From assembly GCF_001984105.1 (NCBI RefSeq), contig NZ_MTQM01000006.1, positions 1 to 64,000 of the forward strand: DNA of 64,000 nt. Reading direction: 5' to 3'. This document shows positions 24,542-33,545 of this stretch, piece after piece (within the stretch, counting starts at the first letter, position 1; the number at the start of each line of letters is the position of its first letter). This DNA comes from Microbacterium sp. CSI-V. GTDB taxonomy: Bacteria; Actinomycetota; Actinomycetes; Actinomycetales; Microbacteriaceae. A model generated the notes under the pieces. That model saw only the letters and a list, made by a program, of their open reading frames with translations, made no database searches and had not been told where the DNA came from. The translations under genes were made by a program, and so were the position numbers.

Positions 24542-25954
24542 ATGATCTCCACCAGCCTCTCCCACATCGCCTCCGTGCTCGGCGGCCGCCTCGTGCTCCG
24601 CGGCGACGACACCCCCGAGACCACCGTCAGCGGACTGGTCGACACCGATTCGCGGCTCATCGAACCCGGCGGGATCTTCGTCGCCAAGCCCGGCGAGACC
24701 ACCGACGGCCACCTCTTCGTCCCCGCCGCGATCGAGCGGGGCGCGGTGCTGGCCCTGGTCGAACGCGAGCTCGACCAGCCGGTCAGTCAGGTCGTCGTGC
24801 CGGATGTCGTCGAGGCCCTGGGCGAGCTCGCCCGCGACGTCGTCGCGCGCGTGCGCGCCACCGGGAACCTCCGCATCGTCGGCATCACCGGCTCCAACGG
24901 CAAGACGACGACGAAGAACCTCCTCGCGCGCATCCTCGAGGACGAGGGCTCCACCGTCGCTCCGCGCGCCTCGTTCAACAACGAGGTCGGCGCGCCGTTG
25001 ACGATGCTGCGCGTCACCGACGACACGCGCTTCCTCGTGAGCGAGTTCGGTGCGAGCGCTCCGGGCGCCATCGCCCGGCTCGCCGGTCTCGTCCCCCCCG
25101 ATATCGGGGTGGTGCTCATGGTGGGCATGGCGCACGCCGGCGGCTTCGGCGGAATCGAATCGACCTTCCACGCCAAAAGCGAACTCGTGCGCGCGACCCG
25201 CGAGGGCGGCCTCGCCGTGCTCAACGCGGACGATCCGCGCGTCGCCGCGATGGAGCCCCTCGCCCGCGAACGCGGCCAGGAGGTGCGCTGGTTCGGTCGG
25301 GGCGAGCGGGCTCAGGTGCGTGCCCTCGACGTCGAGGTCTCGGCATCCGGCGCGCGCGCTCAGCTGGTCGTCGACGGCGAGGAGCACACGCTCGAGCTGC
25401 GGGTCCTGGGCGAGCACCACGTCATGAACGCCCTCGCCGCGATCGCCGCCGCCACGGCGCTGGGCGTCACGGCGGAGGAGGCGATCGCGCGCCTGTCGAC
25501 CGTCGAGCTCGCCGAGCGGTGGCGCATGCAGCCCCTCGGGTCCGAGCGCGTACGCATCATCAACGACGCCTACAACGCCAGCCCAGACTCGATGTCCGCG
25601 GCTCTGCGCACGCTCGCCCAGATCACCGGGCCCGATGAGCGCACGGTCGCGGTGCTCGGCGCGATGAGCGAGCTCGGCGAGTACGCCGACGAGGAGCACG
25701 ACCGCGTCGGTCTGCTGGCGGTGCGTCTGCGCATCCAGCGGATCGTCGTCATCGGACAGGACGCTCGACGCATGTACCTCGAGGCGATCTCCCAGGGATC
25801 CTGGGACGGCGAGGCCGTCTTCTTCGCGGATGCCGACGCGGCCTACGACTACCTCCGGGACGAGCTCCGCGACGGCGATCGCGTGCTGGTGAAGTCCTCC
25901 AACTCCGCAGGGCTCCGGTTCCTCGGCGACCGTCTGGGAGAATCGTTCGCGTGA
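24542..25954 (+). CDS. murF: UDP-MurNAc-tripeptide D-alanyl-D-alanine ligase
   Basis: 470-residue Mur ligase adding D-Ala-D-Ala to UDP-MurNAc-tripeptide. The ATP-binding GSNGKTTTK begins at Gly117; SFNNEVGAPLTML and NDAYNASPDSM are specific to MurF and exclude MurE. Its GTG-starting neighbour mraY overlaps its stop (GTGA). No convincing ribosome binding site precedes the ATG. The murE gene that should supply the substrate is not in this cluster. Confidence 0.95.
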   Translation: MISTSLSHIASVLGGRLVLRGDDTPETTVSGLVDTDSRLIEPGGIFVAKPGETTDGHLFVPAAIERGAVLALVERELDQPVSQVVVPDVVEALGELARDVVARVRATGNLRIVGITGSNGKTTTKNLLARILEDEGSTVAPRASFNNEVGAPLTMLRVTDDTRFLVSEFGASAPGAIARLAGLVPPDIGVVLMVGMAHAGGFGGIESTFHAKSELVRATREGGLAVLNADDPRVAAMEPLARERGQEVRWFGRGERAQVRALDVEVSASGARAQLVVDGEEHTLELRVLGEHHVMNALAAIAAATALGVTAEEAIARLSTVELAERWRMQPLGSERVRIINDAYNASPDSMSAALRTLAQITGPDERTVAVLGAMSELGEYADEEHDRVGLLAVRLRIQRIVVIGQDARRMYLEAISQGSWDGEAVFFADADAAYDYLRDELRDGDRVLVKSSNSAGLRFLGDRLGESFA

Positions 25955-27057
25955 GATCACTTCTGACATCGGCGGGGATCTCTCTGGCCTTCACGCTCTT
26001 CCTCACTCCGGTGTTCCTGCGGGGCTTCCGGAAGTGGGGCTGGGGACAGGTCATCCGCACGCCCGAGAACGTGCACAACCCCTCGCACGGGGCCAAGCGC
26101 GGCACGCCCACGATGGGCGGCACGATCTTCATCCTCGGCACCATCGTCGGCTACCTCATCGGGGCGTACGCGGGCAACAACCCGCCGACCGTGTCGGGCC
26201 TGCTGGTGCTGTGGCTCATGCTGGGCTTCGGAGTCGTCGGATTCATCGACGACTACATGAAGGTCCGGTTCCAGAACAGCCTGGGGCTCTCAGGGTGGCG
26301 CAAGATCGCCGGGCAGGTCATCGTCACCGTCCCGTTCGCGATCGTCGCCCTCAACTTCCCCAACGCCTTCGGGCAGACGCCCGCGTCGCAGTACGTCTCG
26401 ATCTTCCGTGACATCCAGGTGCTCTCGCTCTTCGCGCTGGGTCCGATCGTCGGATGGCTGCTGTACCTGGCGTGGATCTCGCTCATCGGCACCGCGGCAT
26501 CCAATTCGGTCAACGTCGCCGACGGACTCGACGGTCTCGCCGCCGGCTCGGGCATCTTCGTCGTGGGCGCCTACAGCCTCATGGCCTTCTGGCAGAACAA
26601 GCAGATGTGCGCCGATGTGCTCGAACCCGCCGTCCAGGCCGGATGCTATGCCGTCCGCGACCCGTTCGACCTCGCGATCGTCTCGGCCTCGTTCGTCGGC
26701 GCGCTCGTCGGATTCCTGTGGTGGAACGCTCCCAAGGCGAAGGTCTTCATGGGCGACTGCGGCTCGATGGCGATCGGCGGCGTGATCGCCGCGATGGCGA
26801 TCCTGACGCGCACCGAGCTGCTGCTCGTCCTCATCGCCGGTGTGTACGTGATCGCCTCCGGATCGGTGATCCTGCAGCGCATCTACTTCAAGATCACGCG
26901 CGGGAAGCGGCTCTTCCTCATGAGTCCGCTGCACCACCACCTCGAGATGCGCGGGTGGCCCGAGGTGACGATCGTCGTGCGCATGTGGATCATCGCGGGC
27001 CTGCTCGCCGTGTCGGGCGTCGGCTTCTTCTACGTCGAATGGCTGGCCCGGGTATGA
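25951..27057 (+). CDS. mraY: Phospho-N-acetylmuramoyl-pentapeptide transferase
   Basis: 368-residue polytopic membrane enzyme (about ten helices) that transfers phospho-MurNAc-pentapeptide to undecaprenyl phosphate, making lipid I. The motifs HGAKRGTPTMGG, NVADGLDGLAAG, and the C-terminal SPLHHHLEMRGW with its histidine cluster are all in place, as is the active-site FIDDYMKV aspartate pair. Starts with GTG overlapping murF by four bases and ends overlapping murD (ATGA). Confidence 0.96.
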   Translation: MRSLLTSAGISLAFTLFLTPVFLRGFRKWGWGQVIRTPENVHNPSHGAKRGTPTMGGTIFILGTIVGYLIGAYAGNNPPTVSGLLVLWLMLGFGVVGFIDDYMKVRFQNSLGLSGWRKIAGQVIVTVPFAIVALNFPNAFGQTPASQYVSIFRDIQVLSLFALGPIVGWLLYLAWISLIGTAASNSVNVADGLDGLAAGSGIFVVGAYSLMAFWQNKQMCADVLEPAVQAGCYAVRDPFDLAIVSASFVGALVGFLWWNAPKAKVFMGDCGSMAIGGVIAAMAILTRTELLLVLIAGVYVIASGSVILQRIYFKITRGKRLFLMSPLHHHLEMRGWPEVTIVVRMWIIAGLLAVSGVGFFYVEWLARV

Positions 27058-28574
27058 GCGCCGAGCGGGTGGCATCCCTGCACAGCTGGTACGCCGAGTG
27101 GCGGGGCCTGAAGGTCGCCGTGCTGGGCCTGTCGGTGACCGGTTTCTCCGCCGCGGACACGCTCGCGGAGCTCGGCGCCGACGTGCTCGTCGTCACGGAG
27201 AAGGCCGACCCGGAGTACGCGCGCCTGCTGCCCGTCATCGGCGCGGAACTGCACGTGGGTCCGCTTCGCACCGTGCCGGACGCGCTCGCGGGCTTCGGGC
27301 CCGATGTCGTCCTCGCTTCGCCCGGCTTCCCCCCGTCGCACCCGCTCATCGTCTGGGCGCAGGAGAGCGGCATCCCCGTGTGGGGCGACGTCGAGCTGGC
27401 GTGGCGCGTGCGCGACAAGGTCGTGCGGCCCGACGGGCGTCCGGCGGACTGGGTCCTGATCACGGGGACCAACGGCAAGACCACGACCACGCGGTTGACG
27501 GCCGAGATGCTCGTCGCCGGGGGGCTGCGGGCCGTCCCGGTCGGCAACATCGGCACGCCCGTCCTCGACGCGATCCGCGACCCCGCGGGGTTCGACGTGC
27601 TCGTCGTGGAGCTCTCGAGTCATCAGCTCTGGTACCTCAACCTCCAGTCCGGGCCCGAGGCGCTGTCGCCGCACGCCGCGGTCTGCCTCAACCTCGCCGA
27701 CGATCACCTCGAGTGGCACGGGAGCTTCGCGGCGTACCGCGACGCCAAGGCCGGTGTGTACGCCCGCACGCGCGTCGCCTGCGTCTACAACAAGGCCGAC
27801 GTCGCCACCCGCGAGATGGTCGAGGAGGCCGAGGTCGTGGAAGGGGCGCGAGCCATCGGGTTCGACCTCGGCGTCCCGGGTCCGAGCGACCTCGGCGTCG
27901 TCGACGGCATCCTGGTCGACCGCGCATTCCTCGAGGAGCGTGCGACCTCGGCGCTCGAACTGACGACGGTCGCGGACCTCGCCGAGCAGGGACTCTCCGC
28001 TCCGCACGTCGTGTCGAACATCCTCGCGGCGTCCGCGCTCGCCCGATCCCTGGGTGTGGCTCCCGCCGACATCCACGACGCCCTGGATCGCTTCCGGCTG
28101 GATCCCCACCGCATCCAGGTCGTCGCGGCGCATCGCGGTGTCACGTGGGTCGACGACTCCAAGGCGACCAACCCGCACGCCGCGGGGTCGTCGCTCGCGG
28201 CGTACCCTGGTGCGGTGTGGGTCGTCGGCGGGCTGCTGAAGGGCGTCGACGTCGCCGACCTCGTGCGGGCGCGCGGGGCGGGTACGCGCGCCGCGATCGT
28301 GATCGGCACGGAGCGGGGCGAGATCGTCGCCGCGTTCGAGCGACACGCGCCCGCGGTTCCGCTGTTCGAGGTGGACCACACCGAGACTGAAGACGTCATG
28401 GCACGGGTCGTCGAACTGGCGGCCGACGTGGCCCGGGACGGAGACACCGTGCTCCTGGCTCCCGCGGCGGCGTCGTTCGATCAGTTCGCCTCCTACTCCG
28501 ACCGCGGTGAGCGTTTCGCCCGGGCGGTGCGGGAGTGGATCGCGGGCCAGGACGAGGGATCGGCCCGAACGTAG
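27054..28574 (+). CDS. murD: UDP-MurNAc-L-alanine:D-glutamate ligase
   Basis: 506-residue Mur ligase adding D-glutamate. N-terminal Rossmann domain (VAVLGLSVTGFSAADTLAELG), central ATP-binding ITGTNGKTTTTRL, the VELSSHQLW carbamylated-lysine region, and the C-terminal WVDDSKATNPHA motif typical of MurD. Overlaps mraY by four bases. Its TAG stop is 17 bases before ftsW. Confidence 0.95.
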   Translation: MSAERVASLHSWYAEWRGLKVAVLGLSVTGFSAADTLAELGADVLVVTEKADPEYARLLPVIGAELHVGPLRTVPDALAGFGPDVVLASPGFPPSHPLIVWAQESGIPVWGDVELAWRVRDKVVRPDGRPADWVLITGTNGKTTTTRLTAEMLVAGGLRAVPVGNIGTPVLDAIRDPAGFDVLVVELSSHQLWYLNLQSGPEALSPHAAVCLNLADDHLEWHGSFAAYRDAKAGVYARTRVACVYNKADVATREMVEEAEVVEGARAIGFDLGVPGPSDLGVVDGILVDRAFLEERATSALELTTVADLAEQGLSAPHVVSNILAASALARSLGVAPADIHDALDRFRLDPHRIQVVAAHRGVTWVDDSKATNPHAAGSSLAAYPGAVWVVGGLLKGVDVADLVRARGAGTRAAIVIGTERGEIVAAFERHAPAVPLFEVDHTETEDVMARVVELAADVARDGDTVLLAPAAASFDQFASYSDRGERFARAVREWIAGQDEGSART

Positions 28575-28591
28575 GACGAGGGGAACACCGC

Positions 28592-29830
28592 GTGACCACC
28601 ACCGCACCCCCGCCCCGTCAGGCCCCCGAGGACGAACCCGCCCGCAGGGGACTGGCCGCACGCGTCTCCCTCGGGCGGGCGTTCCAGCCGGTGCCGAGCG
28701 AGTTCCTGCTCATCGCCTCCGCGGCGCTGCTGCTCACCGGATTCGGACTGGTGATGGTGCTGTCCGCGACCTCCGCGCTCGACGGAGGTCAGAACCCGTT
28801 CGACCACGTCCTCAAGCAGGGCATCTTCGCCGTCGTCGGCATCCCGCTCATGTTCGTCCTCAGCCGCGCGCCGATGCAGTTCTGGAAACGCATCGCCTGG
28901 CCGACGCTGATCCTGGCCACGATGTTCCAGCTGCTGGTGTACGTCCCCGGGCTCGGCATCGCCTCGTACGGAAACCGCAACTGGGTGCAGATCGCCGGGT
29001 TCCAGTTCCAGCCGGCCGAGTTCCTCAAGCTCGCCCTGGCGTTGTGGATGGGCGCGGTGCTCTATCGCAAGCGCCGCCTGCTGACCTCGTGGAAGCACGT
29101 GTTCATCCCCGTCGTGCCCGTCGCGGTGCTCGTCATCGGCACCGTGCTCGGTGGGAAAGACCTCGGCACCGTGATGATCCTCGTGCTCGTGGTGCTCGGG
29201 GCGCTGTTCTTCGCGGGGATCAAGCTGCGCATGTTCATCGTCCCCGCGGTGCTGTCGGTCGTCGTGGTCCTCGCCTCCGCGTTCGGCAGCGAGAACCGCA
29301 TGGCGCGCATCGCCAGCCTCTTCGACCCGGACGACGCCTCCTGCTACTACACGTCCTGCTATCAGTCGCTCCACGGCGTGTGGGGTCTGGCCAGCGGCGG
29401 AGTCCTGGGCCTGGGCCTGGGCAACTCGAAAGAGAAGTACGACTGGCTTCCCGCGGCCGCGAACGACTACATCTTCGCGATCATCGGCGAAGAGCTCGGG
29501 CTCATCGGATGCCTCGTCGTGCTGACCCTGTTCGCGTTGTTCGCCGTCGGCGCGTTCCACATCATCCGTCGGACCGACGACTCCTTCGTCCGGATCGTGG
29601 CCGGCGCGATCACGCTGTGGATCGTCGGCCAGGCTCTGGTGAACATCGGCGTGGTCCTGCGCATCTTCCCGGTGTTGGGCGTGCCCCTGCCGTTCATGTC
29701 GCAGGGCGGCACGTCGCTGCTGTCCGTGCTCATCGCGTGCGGTGTGCTGCTCTCGTGCGCCCGGACGCTGCCCGACCGCCGCGCGATGCCCACGCCCCCG
29801 GCGCGGACGCCCGCGCGGCGCCGCCGCTGA
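28592..29830 (+). CDS. ftsW: Septal peptidoglycan glycosyltransferase FtsW
   Basis: 412-residue SEDS-family polymerase with about ten membrane helices that polymerises lipid II at the septum together with FtsI. Signature segments: GNRNWVQIAGFQFQPAEFLK (catalytic region follows), GKDLGTVMIL, LPAAANDYIFAIIGEELGL and PLPFMSQGGTS near the C-terminus. The cytoplasmic N-terminus (about 40 residues) is Pro/Arg rich. GTG at 28592 is preceded by GAGGGGAA at a 7-base distance; this start was preferred over an ATG inside murD. Confidence 0.94.
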   Translation: MTTTAPPPRQAPEDEPARRGLAARVSLGRAFQPVPSEFLLIASAALLLTGFGLVMVLSATSALDGGQNPFDHVLKQGIFAVVGIPLMFVLSRAPMQFWKRIAWPTLILATMFQLLVYVPGLGIASYGNRNWVQIAGFQFQPAEFLKLALALWMGAVLYRKRRLLTSWKHVFIPVVPVAVLVIGTVLGGKDLGTVMILVLVVLGALFFAGIKLRMFIVPAVLSVVVVLASAFGSENRMARIASLFDPDDASCYYTSCYQSLHGVWGLASGGVLGLGLGNSKEKYDWLPAAANDYIFAIIGEELGLIGCLVVLTLFALFAVGAFHIIRRTDDSFVRIVAGAITLWIVGQALVNIGVVLRIFPVLGVPLPFMSQGGTSLLSVLIACGVLLSCARTLPDRRAMPTPPARTPARRRR

Positions 29831-29874
29831 GTTCTGCGCCGCCGGTGCGGTGCGACCGGTGGCGTCCCGCTGGT

Positions 29875-29880
29875 TAGGGT
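29875..29880 (+). promoter_or_regulatory. -10 hexamer of murG (leaderless)
   Basis: TAGGGT, 6-base spacer CGAAGG, then GTG. It marks an internal promoter of the dcw cluster in the 56-base ftsW-murG gap. Confidence 0.55.
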
Positions 29881-29886
29881 CGAAGG

Positions 29887-30960
29887 GTGACGACCACGCT
29901 TCTGGCCGGCGGCGGGACCGCCGGCCATGTGAACCCCCTGCTCGCCGTGGCCGACGGACTCCGCGCCCGTGATCCCGACGGCGAGGTGCTCGTGCTCGGC
30001 ACCCGCGAGGGGCTCGAGGCGCGCCTCGTCCCGTTGCGCGGGTACGAGCTCCTCTTCGTCGACAAGGTGCCGTTCCCGCGCCGACCCGACCGCGCGGCCG
30101 CGGCCTTCCCCTCCCGTTTCCGCCGCGCGATCGCGCAGGTGCGGCGCGTCATCCGCGAGCGCGGCGTCGACGCCGTCGTCGGATTCGGCGGCTACGCGTC
30201 GGCGCCGGCGTACGTGGCGGCGCGCTGGGAGCGCATCCCGTTCGTCGTGCACGAGGCCAACGCGCGCCCCGGGCTCGCGAACGTGTTGGGCGCCCGGGCG
30301 GCGGCCGGGGTGGGGGTGGCGTTCGAGGGGACGCCGTTGCGCGGCGCGCGCGTCGTCGGCATGCCGCTCCGCCGCGAGATCGTCGACCTCGACCGCGCTG
30401 CCCGGCGTGGCGAGGCGGCCGCGCACTTCGGACTGGATGCCACGGCCCCCACGCTCCTCGTCTTCGGCGGGTCGCTCGGGTCGCAGCGCCTGAACGAGGC
30501 GTTCGGCGGGGCGTGGCGCGATGTGCTCGACGCCGGCTGGCAGCTGCTGCACGTCACCGGCGAGAAGTCCGACCTCGCCGATCCGGGCGTGCCCGGCTAC
30601 GCGCTCGTGCGCTACGTCGACCGCATGGATCTCGCGTTCGCCCTCGCGGATTTCATCGTGTCCCGTTCGGGTGCGGCCACGGTGAGCGAGATCAGTGCCC
30701 TCGGGATCCCCGCCGTCTACGTGCCGTACGCGGTCGGCAACGGCGAGCAGAGCCTGAACGCCGCGGCCGCCGTGCGCGCGGGCGCCGCACGCCTCATCCC
30801 CGACGCGGAGTTCACCGCCGACCGTGTCCGGGCCGAGATCGTCCCGCTCCTCCGCGACGGCGACCGGCGGGATGCCATGCGCGCCGCTGCGGCGCGGACG
30901 GGGACGCGCGCGGGCACCGAGAACGTCATCGCCCTCCTCGACGCCGCCCTCGCCCGCTGA
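29887..30960 (+). CDS. murG: UDP-GlcNAc:lipid I N-acetylglucosaminyltransferase
   Basis: 357-residue GT-B fold enzyme making lipid II on the inner face of the membrane. The glycine-rich GGGTAGHVNP is at residues 8-17; FGGYASAPAYVAA and HEANARPGLAN are the acceptor side; FGGSLGSQRLNEAF and SRSGAATVSEISALGIPAVYVPY form the UDP-GlcNAc site. The GTG start lies 6 bases from a TAGGGT hexamer, suggesting a separate leaderless transcript beginning here. Confidence 0.96.
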   Translation: MTTTLLAGGGTAGHVNPLLAVADGLRARDPDGEVLVLGTREGLEARLVPLRGYELLFVDKVPFPRRPDRAAAAFPSRFRRAIAQVRRVIRERGVDAVVGFGGYASAPAYVAARWERIPFVVHEANARPGLANVLGARAAAGVGVAFEGTPLRGARVVGMPLRREIVDLDRAARRGEAAAHFGLDATAPTLLVFGGSLGSQRLNEAFGGAWRDVLDAGWQLLHVTGEKSDLADPGVPGYALVRYVDRMDLAFALADFIVSRSGAATVSEISALGIPAVYVPYAVGNGEQSLNAAAAVRAGAARLIPDAEFTADRVRAEIVPLLRDGDRRDAMRAAAARTGTRAGTENVIALLDAALAR

Positions 30961-31010
30961 CCTCGCCCCCGGCTCCTCCGCATCCGGCACGCCCGACGCG
31001 CACGCTCGAC

Positions 31011-31027
31011 CCCCGGGCGCGCCGGGG
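31011..31027 (+). terminator. Weak GC hairpin between murG and murC
   Basis: CCCCGG / CCGGGG arms around a 5-base loop without a T-run. It may only attenuate. Confidence 0.3.
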
Positions 31028-31049
31028 CCGAGCCGTCGCCCACGCGACG

Positions 31050-31055
31050 TAGGAT
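31050..31055 (+). promoter_or_regulatory. Candidate -10 of murC
   Basis: TAGGAT 9 bases before the ATG; a near-leaderless transcript, or the AAGG in the spacer acts as a weak ribosome binding site. Confidence 0.4.
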
Positions 31056-31064
31056 CGCAAGGTC

Positions 31065-32471
31065 ATGATCAGACCCGACCTGAGCCTCCCCATCCCCGAG
31101 TCCATCACCTCCGCGCACTTCATCGGAGTGGGCGGCTCGGGCATGTCCGGGCTCGCGCGCATGTTCCTCGACCGCGGCATCCGGGTCTCCGGCTCCGACC
31201 GCGCCGACAGTGCGGCGTTGCGCGATCTCGCCGCCCGCGGCGCGACGGTCCACGTCGGGCACGACGCCGCCCACCTCGGCGACGCCGACACGGTCGTGCA
31301 CACCGGTGCCATCTGGCCCGAGAACCCCGAGTTCGTCACGGCGAAGCAGCGCGGACTCCACGTCATCCACCGCTCGCAGGCGTTGCACTGGCTCATCGGC
31401 GGGCGCCGCCTCGTCTCGGTGGCGGGCGCGCACGGCAAGACCACCTCGACCGGCATGATCGTGACCGCCCTGCGCGCGCTCGACGTCGACCCGACGTTCG
31501 TCAACGGCGGGGTCATCGCCGACCTCGGCGCCTCCAGCGGCACCGGCTCCGACGAACTGTTCGTGATCGAGGCCGACGAGTCCGACGGCACTTTCCTGCT
31601 GTACGACACCTCCGTGGCGCTCATCACGAACGTCGACCCCGACCACCTCGATCACTACGGCTCGCGCGAAGCCTTCGACGCCGCGTTCGCCCGGTTCGCC
31701 GACGCGGCCCGCGAAGCGGTCGTCATCTCGGCCGACGACGCCGGGGCTCGGGCGGTGCGCGAACGCATCACCCACCCGAACGTCGTCACCTTCGGCGAGG
31801 ATGCCGCGGCCGACGTGCGGCTGACCGACGTCCGCACCGACGGGCCGGTGTCCTTCACCGTCTCCGCGGGCGAGGAGAGCGCCGACGTGCGTCTGCGGGT
31901 GCCCGGGGCGCACAACGCGGTGAACGCCGCCGGCGCGGTCGCCGTGCTCACCGTGCTGGGCCACGGTCTCGCGGACGCGGCGAAGGCCGTGGAGGGGTTC
32001 GGCGGCACCGTCCGTCGCTTCGAACTGCACGGTGTCCAGCGCGGGGTGAGCGTCTACGACGACTACGCGCACCATCCCACCGAGGTCGCGGCGGCGCTGT
32101 CGGCGGCGCGGACGGTCGTCGGTGACGGGCGCATCATCGCGATCCAGCAGCCGCACACGTACTCCCGCACGCAGGAGATGTACCGCGAGTTCGCGGAGGT
32201 GCTCGAATCCCTCGCGGACCACACGGTCATGCTCGACGTGTACGGCGCGCGCGAAGACCCCGTGCCGGGGGTGACGGGGGAACTCGTCAGCGGCGCGTTC
32301 GCCGATCCGGCGCACGTGCACTACGTGCCCGACTGGCAGAGCGCCGCGGAGTACACCGCGGCCATCGCCCGAGCCGGCGACTACGTCATCACCCTCGGGT
32401 GCGGCAACGTGTACCAGATCATCCCGCAGGTGCTCGAAGCGCTTTCCCGCACCGAGGCCGCGGCGGTCTGA
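31065..32471 (+). CDS. murC: UDP-N-acetylmuramate:L-alanine ligase
   Basis: 468-residue Mur ligase, the first amino acid ligase of the pathway. N-terminal nucleotide fold [19 protein letters not shown]-binding [31 protein letters not shown] and the C-terminal [16 protein letters not shown] are all diagnostic. The stop is followed 3 bases later by ftsQ. Confidence 0.96.
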   Translation: MIRPDLSLPIPESITSAHFIGVGGSGMSGLARMFLDRGIRVSGSDRADSAALRDLAARGATVHVGHDAAHLGDADTVVHTGAIWPENPEFVTAKQRGLHVIHRSQALHWLIGGRRLVSVAGAHGKTTSTGMIVTALRALDVDPTFVNGGVIADLGASSGTGSDELFVIEADESDGTFLLYDTSVALITNVDPDHLDHYGSREAFDAAFARFADAAREAVVISADDAGARAVRERITHPNVVTFGEDAAADVRLTDVRTDGPVSFTVSAGEESADVRLRVPGAHNAVNAAGAVAVLTVLGHGLADAAKAVEGFGGTVRRFELHGVQRGVSVYDDYAHHPTEVAAALSAARTVVGDGRIIAIQQPHTYSRTQEMYREFAEVLESLADHTVMLDVYGAREDPVPGVTGELVSGAFADPAHVHYVPDWQSAAEYTAAIARAGDYVITLGCGNVYQIIPQVLEALSRTEAAAV

Positions 32472-32474
32472 GCC

Positions 32475-33395
32475 GTGCGCCGGCCCTCGCCCCTGCCCCC
32501 GACCCCCGGGTCGTCGTCGGGCGCCCGCGATCCCGGGCCTCCCGCGCCGGCCGGTCGTGAGACTCGTGAGGCGGAGGTCGTCGCGCTGCCCCTGCCGCCC
32601 GCGGGCGACGAGTCCGAGCCGGATGCCGGAGAGCTGGGGCTCCGCGACGTGTGGCGCGCGTCGCGTGCGCGTCGTCGCGCGCTGCGTGCGGAGGTCCGCC
32701 GCTTCACGGTGCGCCAGCGCCGCCGTCGCCGGGTGTGGATCGGCGTCGGCATCGCGTTCGTCGTGATGGTCCTGGGGACCGCGGGCGCCGCCTACAGCCC
32801 GCTCTTCGCGGTCGAACGGGTCGACGTCGTGGGCACGTCCCAGTTGGATGCCGCGACGGTCGCGGACGCTCTGAGCAGTCAGGTCGGCACGCCGCTGGCG
32901 ATGGTGGACGACAGTGCCGTGAAGGCGGCGCTGGTGCGCTTCCCGCTCGTGGAGTCGTACACGCTCGAGGCGCGACCACCCCACGATCTCGTCGTCCGCA
33001 TCGTCGAGCGCACCCCCGTCGGAGTCGTTCAGACGCCCGCCGGATACACCCTCGTGGATGCCGCCGGGGTCGTGCTGTCGACCACTCCGACCGCGCCGGA
33101 CGGCCAGCCGGTGATCGACGCGGCGGGGGGGACGGATGCGGAGCCGTTCCACGCCGTCGGACGCGTCATGCGCGCTCTGCCCGACGGCATCCGTTCGCAG
33201 GTGACGGCGGTGTCTGCGACCACCCCCGACGATGTGACGCTGACCCTCGGAGCCACGGGCACGAAGGTCGTGTGGGGGAGTGCCGACCGCTCCGCCGAGA
33301 AGGCGCGCGTGCTCGACCTGCTGATGCAGAAGAGCTCGCCCGATCGCACCAAGGAGTACGACGTCACCTCGCCCGAGGCGGGCGTGCTCCGCTGA
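32475..33395 (+). CDS. ftsQ: Cell division protein FtsQ/DivIB
   Basis: 306-residue bitopic membrane protein. A long Pro/Arg-rich cytoplasmic region (1 to about 85) precedes one membrane helix (about 88-108). Outside, the POTRA domain starts at FAVERVDVVGTSQLDAATV, followed by the FtsQ beta domain ending near PDRTKEYDVTSPEAGVLR. It is the hub of the FtsQLB complex at the septum. The GTG start follows murC by 3 bases, so expression is coupled. Confidence 0.88.
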   Translation: MRRPSPLPPTPGSSSGARDPGPPAPAGRETREAEVVALPLPPAGDESEPDAGELGLRDVWRASRARRRALRAEVRRFTVRQRRRRRVWIGVGIAFVVMVLGTAGAAYSPLFAVERVDVVGTSQLDAATVADALSSQVGTPLAMVDDSAVKAALVRFPLVESYTLEARPPHDLVVRIVERTPVGVVQTPAGYTLVDAAGVVLSTTPTAPDGQPVIDAAGGTDAEPFHAVGRVMRALPDGIRSQVTAVSATTPDDVTLTLGATGTKVVWGSADRSAEKARVLDLLMQKSSPDRTKEYDVTSPEAGVLR

Positions 33396-33469
33396 TCCGC
33401 ACCGCGATAATCCGACACGCCGCGTGTCGGGCGGGTTGGGCCGGTGCGTCCGCCTACCTTCGAGCTAAG

Positions 33470-33490
33470 GAATTGCATACCGGGCAATTC
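33470..33490 (+). repeat. Inverted repeat upstream of the ftsZ promoter
   Basis: GAATTGC (33470-33476) and GCAATTC (33484-33490) with a 7-base centre. It is an AT-rich island in a GC-rich region and a candidate protein-binding site. Confidence 0.5.
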
Positions 33491-33496
33491 TTTAAC

Positions 33497-33517
33497 CCTC
33501 AACATGAGGTTTAGAGT
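33497..33517 (+). promoter_or_regulatory. ftsZ promoter with palindrome in the -35/-10 spacer
   Basis: CCTCA-ACA-TGAGG palindrome at 33497-33509, directly before TAGAGT (33512-33517), the likely -10 of ftsZ. MerR-family activators bind palindromes at this position, so FtsR is the prime candidate. The leader of about 22 bases carries GGAGG. Confidence 0.6.
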
Positions 33518-33545
33518 TTCAGGTTCGGGGATAACGGAGGCCGGC

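Noticed and set aside
24542..25954. Possibility that the ligase after ftsI is MurE
   Set aside because: FNNEVGAPLT and NDAYNASPDSM are MurF motifs, and no MurE-type DNPR or DAP-specific loop is visible.
30961..31064. A riboswitch or small RNA in the murG-murC gap
   Set aside because: Only a weak GC hairpin and a -10-like element; no conserved aptamer pattern could be recognised.
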